Positions 40,931 through 49,313 of a stretch of 64,000 nt of DNA are shown here, piece after piece. Numbering within the stretch: position 1 is the stretch's first letter; each line of letters opens with the position of its first letter. Both the position numbers and the translations under genes were made by a program. The notes under the pieces are model-generated. The model was not told the DNA's origin and ran no database searches. It saw only the letters and a program-made list of their open reading frames with translations. The stretch covers positions 62,001 through 126,000 of the forward strand of contig NZ_JAHMHW010000014.1 of NCBI RefSeq assembly GCF_020169515.1. The letters run 5' to 3'. Source of the stretch: Paenibacillus vietnamensis (GTDB lineage Bacteria; Bacillota; Bacilli; Paenibacillales; Paenibacillaceae).

Positions 40931-40980
40931 CCAATAGCGCATCAGATAACCAATAGCGCATCAGATAACCGATAGCGCGG
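40924..40980 (+). repeat. Three tandem 19-bp repeats at the end of argH
   Basis: CAGATAACCAATAGCGCAT is repeated exactly at 40924-40942 and 40943-40961, with a third copy at 40962-40980 carrying three changes. The first copy contains the argH stop codon. Confidence 0.9.
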
Positions 40981-41004
40981 CAATTTAGTGGTAAATAGCA
41001 CATC

Positions 41005-41045
41005 AGCCCAGCAGATGCCTAAACAGGCAGACAGCTGGGCTTTTT
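41005..41045 (+). terminator. Terminator of the arginine operon
   Basis: AGCCCAGC and GCTGGGCT form an 8-bp stem with an inner GCCT/AGGC helix, followed by five T. Confidence 0.9.
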
Positions 41046-41346
41046 GTTTGGAATTTGACGATCGTCGGCTGGATGCAAATATGTTAGTTGTGAAGGTGAA
41101 ACGTCCGGCATCTAGTCCCAAAAAATTCCTTTTGTTCATTCCCCCCGCAGCTCAGGAAACAATCCAAGCGCTGAGCCCCGAATGTGTTCGCAATAGAATT
41201 TCCTGAGCCGAAGGGATAGTGGAGCAAAGAAGTAAAAGCAGGCGGACGCAGTAAAGGAAGAGGGTATCAAGTTCAAATATGAAAGATGTAGAAATGAGTG
41301 ATGCTAAAGCAGGGATTCAGTCATCCAAGGCCGATAGGGAATTGGA
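41046..41346. other. Gene-free stretch with a long inverted repeat
   Basis: No gene is supported here. GCTCAGGAAA (41150-41159) and TTTCCTGAGC (41199-41208) are a perfect 10-bp inverted repeat 39 bases apart, without a T-run. No clear terminator was found for the minus-strand VanW gene that ends at 41347. Confidence 0.4.
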
Positions 41347-42786
41347 TTAAATCCCATCCTCCAAAATCGGGTCGATCGGCTCCGGTACTGGAGTTGGCGC
41401 CGGACCGCCGGTCATCGGGCCGACCTCGACGATCGTTGGCTGGGCCCTGTACGTGTCATGGGATATTTTGTCGCGCGCGATGACTTTGCCGTCTTTGATC
41501 GTAGTGCGGTACGTATCGACCAAGTAACCGGGCTTGCCTTTATCGACGGTCACTTTTTGCCCCGGGGAGAGCTCCGAATTCACTTTCTCCTGCACAACTG
41601 GCTGAACCGTCTTCAGGGTGACGGATTCCATGCCATACTGCACATTTTCATCCATCGTGCCGAAAAGCTTAACCGTCAGCTTTCGGTCCTTCACCTCGGT
41701 ACGTATCAGCAGATGCTTGCCAGTCGTGTTCTTGAACCGGAAATTAATCGCTCCGCCCGCATAGGTGGCATCTTGGCCAAGCGGCAGGTAGGCGACCGGC
41801 AGGGAGTGGTTGCGCCGCTCCACGATTTCAAGACCGGCCCGCACTGCGGCATTATACAGTGTGCTGGATACCTGGCAGATGCCGCCGCCAATGCCTGGAA
41901 CAAGCTTGCCGTTCAGGATGACCGGCGCCTCGCGGTACTCATACAGCTCCTCGGCGCGTGCGATCAGCTTCCCGTAATCGAAAGTTTCGTCCGGCGCCAG
42001 ATGCCAGTCGTTCAGCGCATCCGCCGTAACGGTCACATTGTAAGCTCTGCCTTCCGCGTTCGTGCTGAAATCCGTCGAAAACTCGATAATTTTCCGTTCG
42101 ACACCTTCCGCCTTCAGCTTCTCAAGCGTAACGTCGGGATGAATGACGGCGACGGTCAGCTCCCCTTCAAAATGCCTCTCGACTGAGGTCCGAAGCTGCT
42201 CCTCCTTTACGATGATCCACTTTTCCACGTCTTCGATCAGCTTGCCCGGCTCCAAACGGTAGGCGTCGACATGCGGCTCGTACCGCACCTCGTCCTGCTC
42301 CGTGATGATTCGTTCCGCGTTTTTCGTTTCGCTTTTTTCAAGCCAGCTCCACTGCTTGCGGATGGCGGCGTCAAAAGAGTCGCGGTTCCAGCTCTGCAGG
42401 AGAGGGTAGTTTTTCGCAAAATTGTACCGGTATACGGCCCTGTCCCAGGTGCTGCCTTCTTTCAATTTAAGGATCGCTGTGCGGGCGCCCGAGAAATCGG
42501 CTTTATAGCCGAATTCGGGTACCTTCCACTGCTTGCTGTCCCCCGCCGCAGCAGAGGCATGAACGGTAACCGTGCGTTCCTGCAGCGTATTCTCAATCTG
42601 CTCCAGCATCGCTAAGGCATCATTGACCGGCATGCCCCCAATGGGCAGACCGCCTGCCGTGACCTCCGCGGGAACGGTTTTTTGCAGCGCGTAATTCCAG
42701 ACAATCCCCCAGCCTATTGCAGCCAGCAGCAGCAGAGAGGAGATGACGATTACGCCGATATGGATTCTTTTTAAAATGGCGATCAC
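41347..42786 (-). CDS. VanW family protein with G5-type domain
   Basis: This 479-residue protein has one N-terminal membrane segment (IGVIVISSLLLLAAIGWGIVW) and a peptidoglycan-binding-like region (~35-260). The VanW domain (~265-390) contains GGGICQVSSTLYNAAVRAGLEIVERRNHS. A G5-like domain (~395-455) and a Pro-rich acidic tail follow. VanW domains occur in vancomycin-resistance clusters and in many cell-wall proteins; the activity is unknown and this copy is not in a resistance cluster. The start is probably GTG 42786; AAGGGA lies very close to it, so the start is uncertain. Confidence 0.85.
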   Translation of the reverse strand: MIAILKRIHIGVIVISSLLLLAAIGWGIVWNYALQKTVPAEVTAGGLPIGGMPVNDALAMLEQIENTLQERTVTVHASAAAGDSKQWKVPEFGYKADFSGARTAILKLKEGSTWDRAVYRYNFAKNYPLLQSWNRDSFDAAIRKQWSWLEKSETKNAERIITEQDEVRYEPHVDAYRLEPGKLIEDVEKWIIVKEEQLRTSVERHFEGELTVAVIHPDVTLEKLKAEGVERKIIEFSTDFSTNAEGRAYNVTVTADALNDWHLAPDETFDYGKLIARAEELYEYREAPVILNGKLVPGIGGGICQVSSTLYNAAVRAGLEIVERRNHSLPVAYLPLGQDATYAGGAINFRFKNTTGKHLLIRTEVKDRKLTVKLFGTMDENVQYGMESVTLKTVQPVVQEKVNSELSPGQKVTVDKGKPGYLVDTYRTTIKDGKVIARDKISHDTYRAQPTIVEVGPMTGGPAPTPVPEPIDPILEDGI

Positions 42787-42793
42787 TCCCTTC

Positions 42794-42807
42794 CAAGCGT
42801 AAACGGC
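42794..42807 (+). repeat. Dispersed 14-bp motif, copy 2
   Basis: CAAGCGTAAACGGC is identical to 32631-32644. The companion word GTTTCGCGATGAATGA follows at 42882-42897. It lies between the divergent VanW and small Cys-protein genes. Confidence 0.5.
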
Positions 42808-42889
42808 TGAAGCTGCGCACGAACCGTAAGCTGCAACTTTGCGAAGCTCGGTTCTGTGCCATCCTTTGAAGGCTCAGCAACGTTTCGCG

Positions 42890-43051
42890 ATGAATGAACA
42901 AGACAGTTCTAAATGTATATGCGGCTTGCGTTCATTACTTGTCATCCGACTTATCGAGGACCGATTCGACATTGGCAATAATTATGAGATTTGTGAAAAA
43001 TGCAGAAAGCGAGCCCCTTATGAAGGAATTCAACGCAATCTGTCGAAATAA
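42890..43051 (+). CDS. Possible 53-residue CxC/CxxC small protein
   Basis: ATG 42890 opens a 53-codon frame beginning MNEQDSSKCICG and containing ICEKCRKRAPY. The CxC and CxxC pairs could bind zinc. The frame ends 30 bases before ftsE on the same strand. No good ribosome binding site is seen (GAAGG is 17 bases away). I recognise no family; it may be a chance frame, but its composition is protein-like. Confidence 0.4.
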   Translation: MNEQDSSKCICGLRSLLVIRLIEDRFDIGNNYEICEKCRKRAPYEGIQRNLSK

Positions 43052-43081
43052 TACAACTGACTATTAACAGGATGTGATAAT

Positions 43082-43768
43082 GTGATTGAAATGCAAGACA
43101 TTTGGAAGACGTACATAGACGGCACACATGCGTTAAGAGGCGTCTCCGTGAAGATAGATCGTAATGAGTTCGTTTATTTGGTCGGCCCCTCGGGAGCGGG
43201 GAAATCGACCTTCATGAAGCTGATATATCGCGAGGAAGTCCCGACAAAAGGGCAAATTTCGGTCAACGGATTTAACATAGGCAAGCTGAAGCCGCGTAAA
43301 ATCCCGTTTGTCCGTCGAAATATCGGAGTTATTTTCCAGGATTTCAGGCTGCTTCCCAAGCTGACCGTTTACGAAAATGTCGCTTTCGCCATGGAAGTTA
43401 TTGAAGCCCCGCGCCGCGTCATCAAAAAAAGAACGATGGAGGTGCTCGAGCTCGTCGGTTTGAAGCACAAGCATTCGAGCCTCCCTGCCCAGCTGTCCGG
43501 CGGCGAGCAGCAGAGGGTATCGATCGCGCGGGCGATCGTAAACAATCCGTCCGTTATCGTAGCGGACGAGCCGACAGGGAATCTGGATCCGGAAACGTCG
43601 ACCGGCATCATGAATTTGCTTGAGGAAATTAATTTCCGCGGCGCGACGATCATTATGGCTACTCACAACAAGGACATCGTGAACAATATTCGCAAACGTG
43701 TCATCGCTATCGAGAATGGCAATATCGTTCGTGACGAGGTTAGAGGGGAGTACGGCTATGAAGCTTAG
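43082..43768 (+). CDS. ftsE: Cell-division ABC transporter ATPase FtsE
   Basis: This 228-residue ATPase pairs with FtsX to control cell-wall hydrolases. Walker A GPSGAGKST (~36-44), the signature LSGGEQQR (~138-145) and Walker B VIVADEPTGNLD (~158-169) are intact. It begins with GTG 43082, with AGGATG 7 bases upstream. The 3' end overlaps ftsX by 11 bases. Confidence 0.97.
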   Translation: MIEMQDIWKTYIDGTHALRGVSVKIDRNEFVYLVGPSGAGKSTFMKLIYREEVPTKGQISVNGFNIGKLKPRKIPFVRRNIGVIFQDFRLLPKLTVYENVAFAMEVIEAPRRVIKKRTMEVLELVGLKHKHSSLPAQLSGGEQQRVSIARAIVNNPSVIVADEPTGNLDPETSTGIMNLLEEINFRGATIIMATHNKDIVNNIRKRVIAIENGNIVRDEVRGEYGYEA

Positions 43769-44675
43769 CACGATTCTCCGCCATTTCCGCGAAGGCACTA
43801 AAAACATCATTAGAAACGGCTGGATGTCGTTCGCTTCAATGAGCTCGATTTTTATTTCTCTATTCGTCTTAGGCGTTTTTATGCTGCTTGCCATGAATGT
43901 CAACCATATGGCCGACCAAATCGAAAGCCAGGTCCAAATTCGCGTTTTTCTTAATCTGAATGTCAAGCAGGAGAAGATTACGGATTTGCAAAACAAAATC
44001 GGCAACCTTACCGAGGTCAGCAAAGTTACCTTCGTCTCGAAGGAGGAAGGACTTGAGCTGCTGCGTAAAAACCTGGGCGAAGAAAACAAGGATCTGCTCG
44101 CTGGCTACGAGAACGACAAAAACCCGCTGCCGGATTCGTTTACCGTCGAGGTATACAATCCGCAATCTGTCGGGCTTGCGGTCGAAGAGATCAACAAAAT
44201 CAATCAGGCGGACGAGCAGCAGCCGATCGAGAGAGTCAAATACGGCCAAGGCACGGTAGAAACGCTGTTTAAAGTGACAAACGCCCTGCGGTACATCGGT
44301 CTTGTCATCGTAATCGGTCTCGGCGTAACCGCGATGTTCCTGATTTCCAACACGATCAAAATGACGATTCTCGCCAGACGCCGCGAGATCGGCATCATGA
44401 AGCTGGTCGGTGCGACAAATGCGTTTATCCGTTGGCCGTTTTTTATCGAAGGGGCGCTTATCGGCATTATCAGTTCGATTGTTACGACGGTTCTGGTTCT
44501 TCTCGGATATGCGAAGCTGGTCGAGTTCACCCAGATGGAGCTGTCGCTGATGATGATAAAGCTTGTTACGCTGCAAGAGTCGGGCTGGCAAACAGCGGGC
44601 CTCATTATTGGGCTCGGTACGGTGATCGGAGTATGGGGCAGTACGATTTCGATACGAAAGTATTTGAAAGTGTAG
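43758..44675 (+). CDS. ftsX: Cell-division membrane protein FtsX
   Basis: This 305-residue protein has four membrane segments, with a large extracellular loop (~45-170) between the first and second that would contact the hydrolase. The start is ATG 43758 (MKLSTILRHFREGTKNIIRNGWMSFAS), with GAGGGGAG 8 bases upstream, inside ftsE. The next gene, encoding an M23 hydrolase, starts 12 bases after its stop, matching the FtsEX-hydrolase partnership. Confidence 0.96.
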   Translation: MKLSTILRHFREGTKNIIRNGWMSFASMSSIFISLFVLGVFMLLAMNVNHMADQIESQVQIRVFLNLNVKQEKITDLQNKIGNLTEVSKVTFVSKEEGLELLRKNLGEENKDLLAGYENDKNPLPDSFTVEVYNPQSVGLAVEEINKINQADEQQPIERVKYGQGTVETLFKVTNALRYIGLVIVIGLGVTAMFLISNTIKMTILARRREIGIMKLVGATNAFIRWPFFIEGALIGIISSIVTTVLVLLGYAKLVEFTQMELSLMMIKLVTLQESGWQTAGLIIGLGTVIGVWGSTISIRKYLKV

Positions 44676-44687
44676 GTGAACGATAGG

Positions 44688-45947
44688 GTGCAGAAGAGAA
44701 AATGGTTATGGTTCATTGTCTTATCGATGCTGTTCGTATTTGTAGTACAACCGACCGGAAGCGAGGCGGCAAGCCTTTCCGACATTAAGAAGCAGCTCGA
44801 AGCGGCAAAGCAGGAGAGGCGCGAGGCGGAGAGAAAAGCGGCCAATGCTCAGCAGATGGCGGCCGATGCGAAGAAAAATATGAACAATGCCGCTAACGAG
44901 AAGGCGGATCTTCAGGTTTTGATCAAGCAAGAAGAAGCTGCAATCGCCAAACTAATGGATGAAATAGATACTACGGTTTTGAACAAAATGAAGCTGCAGG
45001 CGGACCTCGACAAGAAGGAAGCGGAACTGCTACAGACGACGAAGGATCTCGAGCAAGCGGAAAAACGTGTCGTCGAACGTGATAAGCTGCTTCAATCAAG
45101 GATGCGTCTGATGTATACGAACGGCTTCGTATCCTATATGGACGTATTGATGAGCGCTACAAGCTTCTCTGATTTTATTGACCGGTTCGATGCTTTGCAG
45201 TCGATTTTGTCGCAGGACCGCGATATTCTGGAGGAGCAAAAGAAGGAGAAGGAGCTTGTCGTCCAGAAGAAAAAAGATCAGGAAGTGCAGTTGGCTGAGG
45301 TAGAGGTCAAGTACGAGGAAATTAAAGATTACGAGCTCCATCTCGTGCAAAAGGAGAAGGAGAAGGAAGTCGCGATTGCGAGCCTTAACAGCAATGTGAA
45401 AAAGCTCGACGTCAAGATCGCGCAGTACGATGAAATGGCGGAGCATTACGAGGATATCAACGCAGAGCAGGAACAGCTCCTGGTTTCGATCGCTTCCAGG
45501 GAATCCAAGCTGCTTGCCGAGCAAAAACGGATAAAGAACCCTTACAGCGGCGGTAAGCTTGGCATACCTGTTAAAGACAGCTACAGGCTCACTTCCAATT
45601 TCGGGACGCGGATCCATCCGATCACGGGACAGAGGCATACCCACACGGGCATCGACTTCGCCGCGCCGCAAGGCACGTCCATTTATGCGGCCGAAGACGG
45701 CGTCGTTATTGTAGCCCAAACGATGAGCGGCTACGGCAACTGCGTCATTATCGACCACGGCAACGGGCTTTGGACGCTGTACGCGCATATCCGCAACGGC
45801 GGCATTATGGTCAGCCAAGGCGATTCCGTCAAAAGAGGCGAGAAAATTGCCGAAATCGGCAGCACGGGCAACTCGACCGGACCGCATTTGCACTTTGAGG
45901 TGCGGCAGAACGAAGTGCCGGTTAATCCGAGCAGCTATTTGAAATAG
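44688..45947 (+). CDS. Secreted M23 peptidoglycan hydrolase (EnvC/PcsB-like)
   Basis: This 419-residue secreted protein has a signal peptide (WLWFIVLSMLFVFVVQPTGSEA), a long coiled coil (~30-275) and a C-terminal LytM/M23 domain. The zinc-site motifs HTGIDFAAPQGTSIYA and HLHFEVR are intact, so it is likely an active endopeptidase. The coiled coil is the part that EnvC/PcsB-type proteins use to bind FtsX. GTG 44688 is preferred over GTG 44676, because AGGTGA precedes it and it gives a clean signal peptide. Confidence 0.92.
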   Translation: MQKRKWLWFIVLSMLFVFVVQPTGSEAASLSDIKKQLEAAKQERREAERKAANAQQMAADAKKNMNNAANEKADLQVLIKQEEAAIAKLMDEIDTTVLNKMKLQADLDKKEAELLQTTKDLEQAEKRVVERDKLLQSRMRLMYTNGFVSYMDVLMSATSFSDFIDRFDALQSILSQDRDILEEQKKEKELVVQKKKDQEVQLAEVEVKYEEIKDYELHLVQKEKEKEVAIASLNSNVKKLDVKIAQYDEMAEHYEDINAEQEQLLVSIASRESKLLAEQKRIKNPYSGGKLGIPVKDSYRLTSNFGTRIHPITGQRHTHTGIDFAAPQGTSIYAAEDGVVIVAQTMSGYGNCVIIDHGNGLWTLYAHIRNGGIMVSQGDSVKRGEKIAEIGSTGNSTGPHLHFEVRQNEVPVNPSSYLK

Positions 45948-46131
45948 ATATTATAGGAATCGACATATATCAATAAATTCCGAGGCAGCCCGCGTGGCTG
46001 CCTTGTTTGCAGAGCGGATCGCCCTCCTGCGCAAATTTACCCTGCCCAGACAAATAATTGAAGGCCAGTTGTCATATACTAGGGTGGTCTTCAATCAAAG
46101 ACCGTGCAAGATGAGAAGGTGGTGTAGACAG

Positions 46132-47592
46132 GTGCAATTCAAAGGACGCACAGTATTCGCGTTCATTCTGCTCACGATGATCGCGTCCGTGCTCGTCACT
46201 TTAACGGTGGCGGACCGGATTCTGAAGCTGGACGAGCAGGCGGCGGCTCCTGCGCTTACGGCCGCTGCGGCCGGCGAGGGCGGACGGTTCGGCCTGAAGG
46301 AGAACGAGCTGTCGAAGCTTAACGCGGTGCTGGAATTGATCCAGACCAAATATTATCAGAAGGTCGACCGCGAGGAGCTGGTTGACGGGGCGGTCAGCGG
46401 CATGATGGAGTCGCTGGAGGATCCTTATTCGGTCTATATGGAAAGGGATGCCGCAACTCATTTCTCCGAATCGATCGAAGGGTCGTTTACGGGAATCGGG
46501 GCGGAAGTTACGTTAGAGAACGGGCGGGTTGTCGTCGTCTCCCCGATTAAAGGCTCGCCGGCGGAACGCTCCGGCCTGCTGGCCAAGGACGTATTGCTTT
46601 CGGTGAACGGCGTCAAGCTTGACGGACTGAATCTTCAGGACGCCGTGGCGAAAATCCGCGGGCCGAAAGGGACGAAGGCAAAAATCATGGTGCAGCGGGC
46701 CGGATTTTCGGATCCGATCCAGCTCGTTCTGATTCGTGACGATATCGATGTGGAAACAGTGTACAGCACGCTGCGCCAAGACGGGACAGGCATTATCGAA
46801 ATCCGCCAGTTCTCGCTGCATACGGCCGAGCGGTTCAAGGAGGAGCTTGCTGCGCTGGAGCAGAAGGGCATGAAGGGGCTCGTGATCGATGTGCGCAATA
46901 ATCCGGGCGGCGTGCTGCCGGTTGTCGTAGACATAGCCGAAAGCTTCCTGCCGAAGGGCGCGACGGTCGTCCAGGTGGAGGACCGGGAAGGAAATCGGGA
47001 AAAGACGCTGTCCGAAGGTCAGAGCAAAACGTACCCGGTTGCCGTGCTCATGAATAAAGGAAGCGCCAGCGCCTCCGAAATTTTGGCCGGTGCGCTGCAG
47101 GAAGGGGCCGGCGTAAAGCTGATCGGGGAAACGACCTTTGGCAAGGGCACGGTTCAGGTCAGCTACAACAAGACGCTCGGCGACGGAAGCCTTGTGAAGA
47201 TGACGATTGCCAAATGGCTGACGCCGGACGGCAATTGGATTCACGAAACCGGCATTAAGCCGGATATCGAAGTGCTGCCGCCGGATATGTATACCGTTGC
47301 GCGGCTGTCGTTAACCGAAACGCTGAAGCAGGATATGATCGGCGAGCAGGTGAAAAGCATGCAGATCATGCTGCACGGTCTGGGGTACGAGCCGAAGCGC
47401 GAAGACGGCTACTTCAGCGCCGAAACCGCGGAGGCCGTCAAGAAATTCCAGGCCGGGCATGGCCTTCCGGTAACGGGCCAGATGGATAAAACGACCGGCG
47501 AAGCGCTGGAAAAAGCGGTCATAGCCTGGATTCAAGACAAGAAGCATGATACGCAGCTTGACACGGCAATTCAGGCCGTAGGCAGGAAATAG
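46132..47592 (+). CDS. ctpB: S41 C-terminal processing protease with PDZ and PG-binding domains
   Basis: This 486-residue carboxyl-terminal protease has an N-terminal membrane anchor (VFAFILLTMIASVLVTLTVA), a PDZ domain (~95-175), the S41 protease core and a PG_binding_1 domain (~405-465). The catalytic Ser is in NKGSASASEILAGAL (~311) and the Lys in TFGKGTVQ (~337). It sits where B. subtilis has ctpB, after ftsX, so a sporulation or envelope signalling role is possible; ctpA-type function cannot be excluded. GTG 46132 follows AGAAGGTGG; a longer frame upstream lacks a ribosome site. Confidence 0.9.
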   Translation: MQFKGRTVFAFILLTMIASVLVTLTVADRILKLDEQAAAPALTAAAAGEGGRFGLKENELSKLNAVLELIQTKYYQKVDREELVDGAVSGMMESLEDPYSVYMERDAATHFSESIEGSFTGIGAEVTLENGRVVVVSPIKGSPAERSGLLAKDVLLSVNGVKLDGLNLQDAVAKIRGPKGTKAKIMVQRAGFSDPIQLVLIRDDIDVETVYSTLRQDGTGIIEIRQFSLHTAERFKEELAALEQKGMKGLVIDVRNNPGGVLPVVVDIAESFLPKGATVVQVEDREGNREKTLSEGQSKTYPVAVLMNKGSASASEILAGALQEGAGVKLIGETTFGKGTVQVSYNKTLGDGSLVKMTIAKWLTPDGNWIHETGIKPDIEVLPPDMYTVARLSLTETLKQDMIGEQVKSMQIMLHGLGYEPKREDGYFSAETAEAVKKFQAGHGLPVTGQMDKTTGEALEKAVIAWIQDKKHDTQLDTAIQAVGRK

Positions 47593-47615
47593 GGCGGCCA
47601 TGTCGAATTAATAAG

Positions 47616-47650
47616 AGGTTGGCTCCTCGTCGGAGCCGGCCTTTTTATTT
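47616..47650 (+). terminator. Terminator of the ftsEX-ctp unit
   Basis: AGG-TT-GGCTCC pairs with GGAGCC-GG-CCT around TCGTC and is followed by TTTTATTT. Confidence 0.88.
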
Positions 47651-47718
47651 GTTACCGCAGAGAACGGCACAAAACCGAGCTGTGCAAAGATACAGCTAAC
47701 GGTTCGAGCGCAGCGCCA

Positions 47719-47732
47719 GCCGTTTGCGCTTG
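47719..47732 (-). repeat. Dispersed 14-bp motif, copy 3 (one mismatch, minus strand)
   Basis: On the minus strand this reads CAAGCGCAAACGGC, one base different from copies 1 and 2. It lies in the gap between ctp and the minJ-like gene. Confidence 0.4.
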
Positions 47733-47799
47733 TTATGCGCCATGCGGACTTGCTTATTTTCAGGAATATAATCCAGCTGGTGCAAAGGGGGGGGATGCT

Positions 47800-49095
47800 T
47801 TGGAAACGGCGGCAGTCGTGCTGGAGACGTTTGGACAAGCAGCGCTGCGTTTGGTTTCGCAGCCTTTTTATTATATTGCGGTTCTGATTATCGTGCTTCA
47901 GTACATGAGACAAATCCGGGTGGAGCGGCAGCTTTTCGCCGTCAAGCTGCATCATTGGCCGGGGCTGGTATTCCGGGCAATGCTTGCCGGCCTTGCGATT
48001 GGCGCGGCCGTATCGGCGGCCGGAGCGTTCGTAGGCGCGGCATTGACCGCGGAGTCGGTGCTCTGGCTGTGGGCGGTAGCGGCACTGCTCATGCTGGTGC
48101 GTATCCGCTATCTATGCTTTGCTTACAGCGCAGGAGTAATCGCGCTGCTGCAATGGGCGATCGGCTGGACGCCGATGCCCGAAAGAACGGATTGGATTGG
48201 CTCGCTGGCGTCCTCGCTTGCAGCTATCGATGCGGCTGGCCTGCTCATGCTGGTGGCGCTGCTGCATCTGGCCGAAGCGGTGCTAGTCAGGTGGCAAGGC
48301 GACAAACTGGCAACGCCTCTATTTCTGGAGGGCAAGCGAGGCAAGCTTATAGGCGGCTATATGCTGCAGGGGTTCTGGCCGGTGCCGGTGCTGATGCTTG
48401 TGCCGGCGGCCGGTGGAGGAAGCTCTACGGCGGCTTTGCCTTGGACGCCGTTATTCGGCACGGATTGGTCGCAGGGGTGGACGGTCGTTGCGCTGCCGAT
48501 GATTATCGGCTTTACGGAAATGACCCGTTCCATGCTGCCCAAGGTAAAAGCGGAATATGCGGCCCGGGGGCTGGTGCTTTACAGCCTGTGCCTCGCTGCG
48601 GCTGCTGTTCTGGCATGGCGGCAGCCTGCGCTGCTTCCGGTTGCGGCGCTCGTCTCATTCTTGCTGCATGAGGCGATCATCTGGCGGAGCCGGGCGAAGG
48701 AAGAGGCGCGTTCGCCGTTGTATGTCCATGATGCAAGGGGACTGCGAATTTTGGGCATCGTGCCGGGGACGCCGGCAGCCGCTATGGGGCTGATGGCCGG
48801 CGAGGTTTTGCATAAGGTGAACGGACTGCGCGTCAAAACGAAAGAAGAGCTGTACGAGGCATTGGTGCAAAATTCAGCTTTTTGCAAGCTGGAAGTGCTG
48901 AACCACGACGGAGAGCTGAAGTTTGCGCAGCGCGCGCGCTTTGAGGGCGAGCATCATCAGCTGGGAGTTATTCTCGCGCCGGACGACCAAGCCCTTTATT
49001 ACACGACCGCCGGACCGGCTTCGCTGCTCGAGCTGCTGCGCGGCACCCGCGCCTCGAGCCGGCGCGGCCCGCAAACGGAGAGTTTTGAGGGTTAG
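47800..49095 (+). CDS. minJ: PDZ-domain membrane protein, MinJ-like
   Basis: This 431-residue protein has about eight hydrophobic segments (~15-305) followed by a cytoplasmic PDZ domain (~310-395; LGIVPGTPAAAMGLMAGEVLHKVNGLRVKTKEEL). This is the architecture of MinJ, which links DivIVA to MinD in placing the division septum in B. subtilis. Its place between ctpB and uvrB also matches. Translation begins at TTG 47800, after an eight-G ribosome site. Sequence divergence is high, so the name rests on layout and synteny. Confidence 0.78.
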   Translation: METAAVVLETFGQAALRLVSQPFYYIAVLIIVLQYMRQIRVERQLFAVKLHHWPGLVFRAMLAGLAIGAAVSAAGAFVGAALTAESVLWLWAVAALLMLVRIRYLCFAYSAGVIALLQWAIGWTPMPERTDWIGSLASSLAAIDAAGLLMLVALLHLAEAVLVRWQGDKLATPLFLEGKRGKLIGGYMLQGFWPVPVLMLVPAAGGGSSTAALPWTPLFGTDWSQGWTVVALPMIIGFTEMTRSMLPKVKAEYAARGLVLYSLCLAAAAVLAWRQPALLPVAALVSFLLHEAIIWRSRAKEEARSPLYVHDARGLRILGIVPGTPAAAMGLMAGEVLHKVNGLRVKTKEELYEALVQNSAFCKLEVLNHDGELKFAQRARFEGEHHQLGVILAPDDQALYYTTAGPASLLELLRGTRASSRRGPQTESFEG

Positions 49096-49138
49096 ATCAG
49101 TTAAATCCAGCGGCTAACTATAGTTGCTCCTATCAAAG

Positions 49139-49178
49139 AGGGATCCCGGCCATGAAGGCTTTGCCGGGATCCCTTTTT
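49139..49178 (+). terminator. Terminator of the minJ-like gene
   Basis: AGGGATCCCGGC and GCCGGGATCCCT form a perfect 12-bp stem followed by six T. Confidence 0.95.
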
Positions 49179-49182
49179 TGCA

Positions 49183-49211
49183 TTGCTTCCGGCGCGGGAT
49201 AACGATATAAT
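49183..49211 (+). promoter_or_regulatory. Sigma-A promoter of uvrBA
   Basis: TTGCTT (49183-49188) and a perfect TATAAT (49206-49211) are separated by 17 bases. The leader to uvrB is about 95 bases. Confidence 0.75.
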
Positions 49212-49217
49212 AGACGG

Positions 49218-49229
49218 GAACAAACATTC
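49218..49229. promoter_or_regulatory. LexA (SOS) box of uvrBA
   Basis: GAAC-AAAC-ATTC differs by one base from the Firmicutes SOS core GAAC-N4-GTTC and lies at the expected transcription start. uvrBA is LexA-controlled in B. subtilis, so the position is convincing. Confidence 0.7.
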
Positions 49230-49313
49230 TTATTTTTGCATTTGCTGATAACTATCCATTATAGTTGACTATACTGATATATAGATTCGGAAAGACGGAG
49301 GTGGAGGACTGGC

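Noticed and set aside
40988..41206. 72-codon plus-strand frame after argH
   Set aside because: It runs through the arg terminator hairpin and the inverted repeat, has no ribosome site and no recognisable protein features.
41347..42786. Vancomycin-resistance locus from the VanW domain
   Set aside because: No vanA/H/X/R/S-type genes are nearby, and VanW-G5 proteins are widespread in spore-formers without resistance.
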